From Bacteroidota bacterium (GTDB lineage: Bacteria > Bacteroidota > Bacteroidia > 2-12-FULL-35-15), in assembly GCA_025963725.1 (NCBI GenBank), contig JAOQAE010000002.1, forward strand, positions 1,668,411 to 1,732,410: a stretch of DNA of 64,000 nt. Reading direction: 5' to 3'. This document shows positions 52,746 to 61,200 of the stretch, one piece after another (positions within the stretch are counted from its first letter, which is position 1; each line of letters begins with the position of its first letter). The notes below the pieces were generated by a model. The model was not told where the DNA came from, did no database searches, and worked only from the letters and a program-made list of their open reading frames with translations. The translations under genes were made by a program, and so were the position numbers.

Positions 52746-54209
52746 ATGAAAAAGACTTCGTCCGGACTCCTGCTTCTGCTCTTATTAAGCAGCTGCCTGC
52801 TCATTACCTGTACCAATGATAAGGGTATTCCCGACTATAATGATTATCCCGAGGACATCGGCAAGCTGATCTTTACGAAATGCGCCACAGCCGGCTGCCA
52901 TACCGATGCAAGCAAGGATGCGGCAGGCGGATTATCCCTTCAAAGCTTCGATGCCCTCTTCAAAGGCGGCCGCGGTGGTGCCGTCGTGATCCCGTACAGG
53001 AGCGATTACAGCACAATGTTTTATTTTACCAATACATATTCCGATCTCGGTGTAATGCTCCGCCCTACAATGCCGTACAACAAACCGCCTTTGTCGCGCG
53101 AGGAAGTGACCATGCTGAAGAACTGGATAGATGCAGGTGCGCCCAGCAGAGACGGCCTCGTGAAATTCTCCGACAATCCCAACCGTAAAAAATATTATGT
53201 GACCAACCAGGGATGTGATGTGGTGACTGTGTTTGACCAGGCAAGCGGATTGGAGATGCGCTGTATCAATGTAGGCCAGAGCGCTGCCAATGATGCGCCG
53301 CACATGCTTCGCGTTTCACCGGATAAGCAGTACTGGTATGTGATCTCGCTCACAGGGCTTTATCTTGAAAAATACCGCGCTTCCGACGACAGCTACGTGG
53401 GCGGGGCGTTCATCGGCCCCGGCTACTGGAATGCGTTCACCATCTCCTCCAATTCACAAACGGCGTATTGCACCGACATGAGCTCGAACCATGGAAAGAT
53501 CGCAACTGTCGACCTTTCCGGCATGATCACTTCAGACACCTCGCGGCCGTTCAACTATCCGCATGGCGTTGCGCTGGATGCGTCCAACAGCACCATGTAT
53601 GTAACACAGCAGCTCGGCGGCATCGACCTGTACAAAATACCGGTGGCCGATTATTCCGGCACTTCAACTATTCCATTGTATACGGGAACAGCGGGCATTC
53701 CTATGAACCCGCATGAAGTTGTATTTTCTCCCGATGGCTCGAAATATTTTGTGACCTGCCAGGGAACATCGGATGTGCGCGTTTTTCAAACCTCGGACGA
53801 TGCGCTCATCACCATCATCCCGGTTGGGGCGTCGCCCACGGAGATGGCCTTCTCCACCAACACACCGTATATGTTTGTTTCCTGCACCGAAGACACATTG
53901 AACTTCCCGGGAAGAAGAGGATCTGTGGCTGTGATCAACTACCAGACGAATTCACTTGTGAAATACCTGTACACCGGCTGGCAGCCGCATGGCATTGCGG
54001 TGGATGATGCAAAAAAGCTGGTGGTTGTTGCGAACAGGAATTATGCAACCGACGGCCCCGCACCTCATCATGCGAGCGCATGCGGCGGAAGGAACGGTAA
54101 TGTTTCCTTTATCAATATCAATACGCTGAGTGTGGTCACGCAGGAGGGAAGCTCCACCACCAAAAAGATAGAGGTCTCCGTCGACCCTTATTCGGTGAGT
54201 ATCCGGTAA
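52746..54209 (+). CDS. Lipoprotein with N-terminal cytochrome c-like domain and YVTN beta-propeller
   Basis: 487 aa. Lipoprotein signal (Cys in SSCLLITC, about 22). N-terminal part (about 35-140) looks like a planctomycete-type cytochrome c domain: FTKCATAGCHTD gives a CX4CH haem motif, and LRPTMPYNKPPLSREEVTML a possible axial Met, ending NWIDAGA. The remainder is a 7-bladed YVTN/lactonase-like propeller (YYVTNQGCDVVTVFDQASGL, VVFSPDGSKYFVTCQGTSDV, HGIAVDDAKKLVVVANRNYA). Probably anchored in the periplasm or at the surface and electron-transferring or binding; substrate unknown. Confidence 0.8.
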   Translation: MKKTSSGLLLLLLLSSCLLITCTNDKGIPDYNDYPEDIGKLIFTKCATAGCHTDASKDAAGGLSLQSFDALFKGGRGGAVVIPYRSDYSTMFYFTNTYSDLGVMLRPTMPYNKPPLSREEVTMLKNWIDAGAPSRDGLVKFSDNPNRKKYYVTNQGCDVVTVFDQASGLEMRCINVGQSAANDAPHMLRVSPDKQYWYVISLTGLYLEKYRASDDSYVGGAFIGPGYWNAFTISSNSQTAYCTDMSSNHGKIATVDLSGMITSDTSRPFNYPHGVALDASNSTMYVTQQLGGIDLYKIPVADYSGTSTIPLYTGTAGIPMNPHEVVFSPDGSKYFVTCQGTSDVRVFQTSDDALITIIPVGASPTEMAFSTNTPYMFVSCTEDTLNFPGRRGSVAVINYQTNSLVKYLYTGWQPHGIAVDDAKKLVVVANRNYATDGPAPHHASACGGRNGNVSFININTLSVVTQEGSSTTKKIEVSVDPYSVSIR

Positions 54210-54213
54210 GCTC

Positions 54214-54657
54214 TTACTTCTTTTTGACCTTTGTGAATTTGAGCTTCAGAACCTTTTTTTCATAATCGATCACAGCTTTGTATTGCATCAGTATATCGCT
54301 GCCCAACACACCTTCCACCTGCTTCAGGCCGATCTGCTCGTAAGAGGCATTCACATGTGAAAGGTCGAGCAGAACGGTTGTGTAGTCTGTAATTTCCACC
54401 TCCCCGATCTTTAATTTTTTCAGTACGGTGGTCTGGCTTTCCATTGTATTTGTGCCCAGTCCGCTTGATAATTTATCATGCGTTTTAAAATCCGACTCCT
54501 TCACAAACTTTGCAACGCGGGTTTTGTCGAGGACTGTTTTGGAAGCGCCTGTATCCAGGATCAGGTTCGCGGCTTTGCCATTGATCTTTACCTTTATCAT
54601 CAGGTGATAGCCTTCTGAATCCAGCGACAGTATTTTAAACGGGATGGTGCTTGTCAT
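54214..54657 (-). CDS. Retropepsin-like aspartyl protease family protein
   Basis: 147 aa, single retroviral-type aspartyl protease domain. The catalytic motif is LILDTGASKTVLD (about 32-44), followed by flap-like residues and LKQVEGVLGSDILMQYKAVI, which are typical. Such proteins work as dimers. No signal peptide is evident, so it may be cytoplasmic. The gene converges on the cytochrome/propeller gene with a 4-bp gap. Confidence 0.85.
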   Translation of the reverse strand: MTSTIPFKILSLDSEGYHLMIKVKINGKAANLILDTGASKTVLDKTRVAKFVKESDFKTHDKLSSGLGTNTMESQTTVLKKLKIGEVEITDYTTVLLDLSHVNASYEQIGLKQVEGVLGSDILMQYKAVIDYEKKVLKLKFTKVKKK

Positions 54658-54676
54658 AGTAGCATGGGGTCAAAAA

Positions 54677-54700
54677 AAAGTCCCGCTGTTGCGGGACTTT
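54677..54700 (-). terminator. Terminator after mdh
   Basis: AAAGTCCCGC / GCGGGACTTT, 10-bp perfect stem, TGTT loop, followed by a run of T on the minus strand, 18 bp past the mdh stop. Confidence 0.85.
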
Positions 54701-54717
54701 CATACAGTTATTTTAGT

Positions 54718-55662
54718 TTATTTGGCAACAGATGCGTTCATGTTGTCGAGAACGTCCATCACTTCTTTTACTGCTTTCGCAGAATCGTTCAGTAATTTTT
54801 TCTCTTCGTCGTTCAGCTTCAGCTCGATGATCTGCTCGATGCCTTTCTTGCCTAATTTCACAGGCACGCCTAGGTAGATGTCTTTCAGGCCGTACTCGCC
54901 CTGCAGCCATGCGCACACAGGGAAAATGCGTTTCTGGTCGCGCACGATGGCTTCCACCATTTGCGCAGCAGCAGCTCCCGGAGCATACCATGCAGAAGTT
55001 CCTAAAAGGTTTACGATCTCTCCGCCCCCTTTTTTGGTGCGGTCGATGATCGCATCTAATTTTTCTTTGGAGATCAGCTCGGTTACAGGGATCCCGCCAA
55101 CGGTAGTGTAACGTGGCAATGGAACCATTGTATCGCCGTGTCCGCCCATCAGTACAGCCTGGATATCTTTCGGCGAGCAGTTCAGCTCTTCCGCAAGGAA
55201 AGCGCGGTAACGTGCAGTATCGAGGATCCCTGCCATTCCGAATACGCGGCTTGGGTCGATTTTGGCAGTCAGGTAAGCGCAGTAGGTCATTACATCCAGT
55301 GGATTGGAAACAATGATGATGATCGCATTCGGTGAATATTTCAGGATGTTCTCCGTAACACCTTTTACGATGCCTGCATTTGTTGAAATAAGGTCGTCGC
55401 GGCTCATGCCCGGCTTGCGCGGTAAGCCGGAAGTGATCACCACTACATCCGAATTTGCGGTTTTTGTATAATCGTTTGTAGATCCTGTGATGCGGGTATC
55501 ATACAGGTTCACGGGAGCAGTCTGCCATATATCAAGCGCTTTGCCTTCCGCAAAGTTCTCCTTGATGTCAAGAAGCACAACTTCATTTACCAATTCCTTA
55601 TGAGCAATAACATCTGCACAAGTTGCGCCTACATTACCGGCTCCTACTACAGTTACTTTCAT
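54718..55662 (-). CDS. mdh: Malate dehydrogenase (LDH-like type)
   Basis: TCA-cycle enzyme, malate to oxaloacetate with NAD+. 314 aa. Rossmann motif VGAGNVGATCADVI (6-19), the substrate arginines in SGLPRKPGMSRDDL (Arg where lactate dehydrogenase has Gln), Asp in GILDTARYR and catalytic His in MGGHGDTMV. This sets it as the type III/LDH-like MDH found in Bacteroidota. Call is firm. Confidence 0.96.
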   Translation of the reverse strand: MKVTVVGAGNVGATCADVIAHKELVNEVVLLDIKENFAEGKALDIWQTAPVNLYDTRITGSTNDYTKTANSDVVVITSGLPRKPGMSRDDLISTNAGIVKGVTENILKYSPNAIIIIVSNPLDVMTYCAYLTAKIDPSRVFGMAGILDTARYRAFLAEELNCSPKDIQAVLMGGHGDTMVPLPRYTTVGGIPVTELISKEKLDAIIDRTKKGGGEIVNLLGTSAWYAPGAAAAQMVEAIVRDQKRIFPVCAWLQGEYGLKDIYLGVPVKLGKKGIEQIIELKLNDEEKKLLNDSAKAVKEVMDVLDNMNASVAK

Positions 55663-55911
55663 TGTATTTAGATTTTAATGGTTTTACAATTTTTCGAGTG
55701 CTAAATTAGGAAAGAAACCCATACTAAGAAGGGATTTTTTCAACAGAATGCAGATTTACTAACAATTCAGGCAGGGAATGCAACCTAAAGTTATTTTTTT
55801 CATCTGAAATATGTTGTTAAACCCCGTAAAAAAATTATTTTTACACTAAACTAATAAAGCACTGACTTTTCCTTCACCAACGAACCTTAAACCTTTCTGA
55901 AAACGAAAGAA
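55663..55911. other. AT-rich gap between mdh and the first giant surface gene
   Basis: Divergent intergenic region. A near-match to the -7 element (TAATTTAG, minus strand 55701-55708) could serve mdh. Nothing else is recognised. Confidence 0.35.
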
Positions 55912-55919
55912 TATATTTG
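55912..55919 (+). promoter_or_regulatory. -7 element of the 55947 gene
   Basis: TATATTTG, a perfect TAnnTTTG match, giving a start about 20 nt before the ATG. A GGAGG follows at 55926-55930 but is too far from the ATG to be a usual ribosome site. Confidence 0.4.
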
Positions 55920-55946
55920 GGAAAAGGAGGCGCTCTCTTTTGAATT

Positions 55947-58118
55947 ATGAAAAGAATTGTACTCTTTACACTTTCGGTCTTTACATTTATAGTTGCTTCA
56001 TACGCACAGGGCTCCGACTGCTCTACCGCAGCGCCTTTCTGTTCGGGCTCCACCTCTACTTTCCCTGCCTCTACAGGCACCACTGCTGCCACAGGGCCCA
56101 ATTACGGCTGCCTTGGATCACAGCCTAACCCCGCCTGGTATTACCTGCAGGTCGATAATTCAGGCCCGATCACCATTACGATGAACAACTCTGCGGGGGT
56201 GGATATCGACTTTATCTGCTGGGGGCCATTCACATCGGCCGCGGCAGGATGTGCTTCCGGCCTGTCGGGCTCAGCCGTGGATTGCAGCTTTTCCACCGCG
56301 GCAGTTGAAACCTGCGATATTCCAAGCGCGATATCGGGCGAAGTGTATATATTATTGATCACTAACTATTCGGGGCTCCCTACAAACATTTCCGCATCAC
56401 AAACTGCGGGAACAGGCTCCACCAACTGCAGCATCCTCTGCACCATGACGGGCCTTACCGCTGTTCCCGGGGCCTGCAGCCCTTCCACAAACTCCTATTC
56501 TTTAACAGGGACCATCACCTATTCCACTCCGCCTTCCACGGGCACGCTCACCGTTACCAACAGCTGCAGCGGGGCCACACAGGTGTTCAACCCGCCTTTT
56601 CCGCCAACCAGCACCAGCTATACCTTAACCGGCCTGCCTGCCAACGGAGCGGGATGCACCGTCACAGCCGTTTTTTCGGATGACCCTTCCTGTACGCTTA
56701 CCACTAATTTTACCGCACCGCCTCCCTGTACCGTCACCTGCTCAGTTACAGGCATTACGGCAACTCCGGGCGCCTGCAATCCGCCAACACAGCAATACAG
56801 TGTGGCCGGCAATGTTACGTTTGTAAATCCCCCTTCATCGGGAACGCTTACCATCACCAATTCCTGCGGGGGCACACCGGTAGTTTTAACCGCCCCGTTT
56901 ACAAGCCCGGCCGCTTATAATTTCAGCGGGCTTTCAGCCAACGGGGCTGCCTGCAGCATTACGGCAGTATTCTCCGCCAATACTACCTGCACATTCACGC
57001 AAAGCTATACCGCACCTCCGGCCTGCACAACACCCTGCTCGATCACTTCTGTAACTGCAACGCCATCCGCCTGCGATCCTTTTACCGACACCTATTCCGT
57101 TTCAGGGGATGTAACGTTCTCCGATGCACCTGCCGGCGGAACACTCACTATTTCCAGCACCTGCGGAACCGGCACACAGGTATTCAACGCGCCTTTTGCA
57201 AGCCCGCTTTCGTATACGCTGAACGGGCTTCCGTCCGACGGCCTCTCCTGCGCAGTTACTGCCGTGTTCTCAGCAGATGCATCCTGCACGCTTTCACAAA
57301 GCTTCACTGCGCCGCCAACCTGCTCAGCATGCCCGGTAACGGCCAGCAATAACGGGCCTGTGTGTGTGAACGATACGTTTCAGCTGAATGCTACATTTAT
57401 TGCGGGAGCTACCTATAGCTGGACGGGCCCGGACGGCTTTTCCTCCAACCTGCAGAATCCTGTTGTTCCCGGCGTATCGGCAGCCGGTGAAGGCAATTAC
57501 ACCGTAACGATCACAACCACATCGCCGGCCTGCACCAGCGACGATGTCACCACCTTTTCACTGCTGCCCGGCCCTGTGCCCGTAGTAAGCTCCGATGTAA
57601 CCATTTACTTCGGGGGAAGCACAACTCTTATTGCCAGCGGCGGAAGCAGCTACAACTGGAGCCCTGCAACCGGGCTTAGCTGTGTGGCCTGTGACACCAC
57701 CATTGCAGCGCCATCGGCGACTACACGCTATTGCGCAACCGTAACCGACCTTGGATGTACCGACAGCGCCTGTGTGACTGTAACGGTGCATATTCCATGT
57801 CATTCGGACAGCAACCTGGAAGTGCCGAATGCCTTTACCCCGAATGGTGATACGTATAACGACGAGTTTTGCTTACAGGGATGGGATGAATGCGTGGCAT
57901 CGTTCCAGATCTATATTTTTGACCGCTGGGGCGAACGGATCTATCAAAGCCAGGACCCTGCCTTCTGCTGGGATGGCTATTACAATGGAAAGCTGCTGAA
58001 TGCAGGTGTTTATATCTATTTCATCAAGGCATCCTACACTGTGCAGGGCTCAACGGCTGCCGATCCTACATCAACGAAGGAGTTAACAAAAAAAGGGAAC
58101 ATTAGCCTTGTCCGGTAG
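55947..58118 (+). CDS. Secreted surface protein with repeats and T9SS type B C-terminal domain
   Basis: 723 aa. Signal peptide (about 1-21, ending SYAQG). N-terminal Cys-containing domain (about 22-165: DCSTAAPFCSGSTSTF, DFICWGPFTSAAAGC), three repeats of about 95 aa (about 168-455, each opening with CxxTxxTATPGAC and closing with FTAPPxC), an Ig-like part (about 460-545) and a gliding-motility-associated type B sorting domain (LEVPNAFTPNGDTYNDEFCL, IFDRWGERIYQS, NAGVYIYFIKA). It should be exported by T9SS and stay on the surface. Paralogous over its N-terminal half to the next gene. Confidence 0.85.
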   Translation: MKRIVLFTLSVFTFIVASYAQGSDCSTAAPFCSGSTSTFPASTGTTAATGPNYGCLGSQPNPAWYYLQVDNSGPITITMNNSAGVDIDFICWGPFTSAAAGCASGLSGSAVDCSFSTAAVETCDIPSAISGEVYILLITNYSGLPTNISASQTAGTGSTNCSILCTMTGLTAVPGACSPSTNSYSLTGTITYSTPPSTGTLTVTNSCSGATQVFNPPFPPTSTSYTLTGLPANGAGCTVTAVFSDDPSCTLTTNFTAPPPCTVTCSVTGITATPGACNPPTQQYSVAGNVTFVNPPSSGTLTITNSCGGTPVVLTAPFTSPAAYNFSGLSANGAACSITAVFSANTTCTFTQSYTAPPACTTPCSITSVTATPSACDPFTDTYSVSGDVTFSDAPAGGTLTISSTCGTGTQVFNAPFASPLSYTLNGLPSDGLSCAVTAVFSADASCTLSQSFTAPPTCSACPVTASNNGPVCVNDTFQLNATFIAGATYSWTGPDGFSSNLQNPVVPGVSAAGEGNYTVTITTTSPACTSDDVTTFSLLPGPVPVVSSDVTIYFGGSTTLIASGGSSYNWSPATGLSCVACDTTIAAPSATTRYCATVTDLGCTDSACVTVTVHIPCHSDSNLEVPNAFTPNGDTYNDEFCLQGWDECVASFQIYIFDRWGERIYQSQDPAFCWDGYYNGKLLNAGVYIYFIKASYTVQGSTAADPTSTKELTKKGNISLVR

Positions 58119-58204
58119 GATATGACTGTGCAACCATATCACATATTTATGCGTCTCTAATTTACTCTAAACCTATACAAAAACAAACTAACATATCAAA
58201 GTTA

Positions 58205-61200
58205 ATGAAAAGACTACTACTCCTATTTGTTTCCTTATTGCTTGCAGGCAGCTCAATGTATGCCCAGTCAGGTGATAATTGCGCAAATGCAGCTCCATTT
58301 TGTACGGGTACAACCTACACCTTTCCGAACAATACTACTACCCCATCGCTGGGAAGCGGCGGGCCATACGGATGCTTGGGCTCTACCCCGAACCCTGTAT
58401 GGTACTTCATGCAGATCCTGAACCCGGGAGCTCTGCACATTACCGTTAATCAAACGAGCGGCGGCGGATCGGGGATCGATGTGGATTTTGTTTGCTGGGG
58501 GCCATTTGCGAACCAGGCGGCAATGTGCAGCGGCTACAATGCAGGAAACATTGTGGACTGCAGCTACTCAACAGCTTCAACAGAGGTGATCGATATTACA
58601 GGAGCAACCACCGGGCAGTTCTATCTTGTGCTAATGACCAATTATTCCGGCCAGCCCGGAACCCTTTCCTTTTCTCAAACAAGCGGTGCCGGAACAACCA
58701 ACTGCGCCGTGCTTTGTAACATTACCAATGTAACAGCCACGCCGGGCGCTTGTAATGCAGGAACCGGACAGTACTCCGTTACCGGGCAGATAACGGTAAC
58801 AGCGCCACCGAGTACCGGAACCTTAACGGTTACCAGCTCATGCGGGGGCAGTGTAACTCTGAGCCCTCCTTTTACAAGCCCTATCAACTATACCATCCCG
58901 GGAATCACCGCAAATGGTGCCGGATGTACAGTTACAGCTTCGTTTTCTGCGGATGCCACCTGTACCTTTTCAAAACCATATACATCACCGGCGCCCTGCA
59001 ACACCTGTGCGGCTACGGCAAATAATGGCGGGCCTTATTGCGCAGGCGCAACCATCGGCCTTAGCGCTACTGGCGGTGGAACATACAGCTGGTCGGGACC
59101 GGGCGGTTATAGCGCCACAGGAGCCAGTCCTACTCGTCCGGGCGCAACTGCAGCCATGGCCGGAACTTATACCGTGACCGTAACAAACGGTGCAGCTACC
59201 TGTACCGCCACTACTACCGTTACCGTAAACCCACAACCGGTGATCACAGCGCCTGCTAACGTTACCGTTTGTGCAGGAGCAGGAATTGCGGCGCAAAGCT
59301 TTACGAGTACGCCGGCGGGAGCTACTTATGCATGGACCAACTCCAACCCGGCGATCGGGCTTGCAGGCAGCGGAACCGGGCCTGTATCAGGATTCACAGG
59401 CACCAATTCAGGTGCGGCACCGATCAGCGGAACCATTACGGTAACGCCAACAGTTGCAGGCTGCGTGGGAACCCCGATCACATATACCATCACGATCAAT
59501 CCCCAGCCTACCTCTACATTCACTCCATCAGCTAACCAGTGTTTGACGGGCAATTCATTCAACTTTACAAACACCGGGATCAACGGAGCATCACAAACCT
59601 GGACATTCACCGGCGGAACCCCGGGCAGTTCCACAGCAGTAAGCCCTACAGGAATTACCTACGCTGCAGCGGGCACCTATAACGTTACGCATGTTGTTAC
59701 GGGAACAGGCGGGTGTACCTCCACCACCAGCATGAACGTGGTTGTTTACCCAATGCCGACCGGCCTGACCGCTTCAACCGGCCCTGCAACCTGCGGAGCC
59801 AGCAACGGCACCATCACCATCACATCAGGCGTTGGCGGAACAGGCCCGTATACCTATTCTGTGAACGGCGGCGCATTTTCAGGAACGCTGAGCTATACAG
59901 GACAAGCTGCAGGCTCTCATACCATTGTAGTGAAAGATGCGAACGGCTGTACCTTCACCACTACGGTGAACGTGCCTACTTCTTCCGGCCCTACCGCACT
60001 GGCTGTTACAACGGTGAATTCCACCTGCGGAGCATCCAACGGGATCATTAACATCGGCGCTACAACAGGCGGCTCAGGCCCTTTCACCTACTCGGTGAAC
60101 GGAAGCCCTTTTACAGCGACAACCAGCTATACCGGCTTTGCGGCAGGAACATACACAGTAGTGGTAAAAGATGCGAGCGGATGTACCTTCAGCACAACAG
60201 CCACGGTTACCAACACACCGGGACCGACGGCACAACCCACAAGCACAGCTAATTCAACTTGCGGCGCGAGCAACGGTACTGTGACCATTGGCGCAACTAC
60301 CGGTGGTACTTCGCCTTATACGTATTCATTCAACGGAAGCGCATACACTTCCACTACCAATTATACCGGCCTTGCAGCAGGCACATACACGGTTATTGTT
60401 CACGATGCCAACGGCTGCGCCTTTACGGTGAACCCGGTAGTTGCCAACACACCAGGCCCTACAGCCATCGCAGTAAGCACAACCAACTCCACCTGCGGTA
60501 ACAGCAACGGCGTGATCACGCTTGGCGCGGTTACCGGCGGAACAGCAGCTTACACCTATTCGGTTGCAGGAAGCGCATTTACAGCAACCACCAGCTACAC
60601 AGGATTTGCAGCCGGCACTTATACCGTTGTTGTGAAAGATGCAAACGGATGTACATTCACTACTTCCGCTATTGTTGTAAACTCTCCCGGCCCGACAGCC
60701 ATCGTGGTAAACACGGGCAATTCAAGCTGCGGCGCAAGTAACGGAACCATTACCTTAGGCGGTGTAACAGGAGGCGTTCCTCCATACACATACTCCGTAA
60801 ATGCAAGTACCTTTACAGGAACTACAGCGTACAGTGGCTTTGCAGCCGGCTCGTACACGGTGATCGTAAAAGATGCGAACGGATGTACATTCACCACTAC
60901 CGCAAACGTTAACAATGCAACAGGCCCTACTGCACTGGCCGTAAGCTCAACTGCAGCAAACTGCGGCGCGAGCAACGGAACAGTAACCATCGGTGCTGTT
61001 ACAGGTGGAACAGGCCCTTATACCTATTCCTATAACGGCGGAACCTTCTCCGGCACTACCAGCTACACAAGTCAGCCGGCAGGCACTTACAATGTGGCGG
61101 TAAAAGATGCGAACGGATGTACATTTACAACTACCATAACCATTGCCAACACTCCCGGGCCAACAGCGCTTGCCACCACGCCTGTTAATTCAACCTGTGG

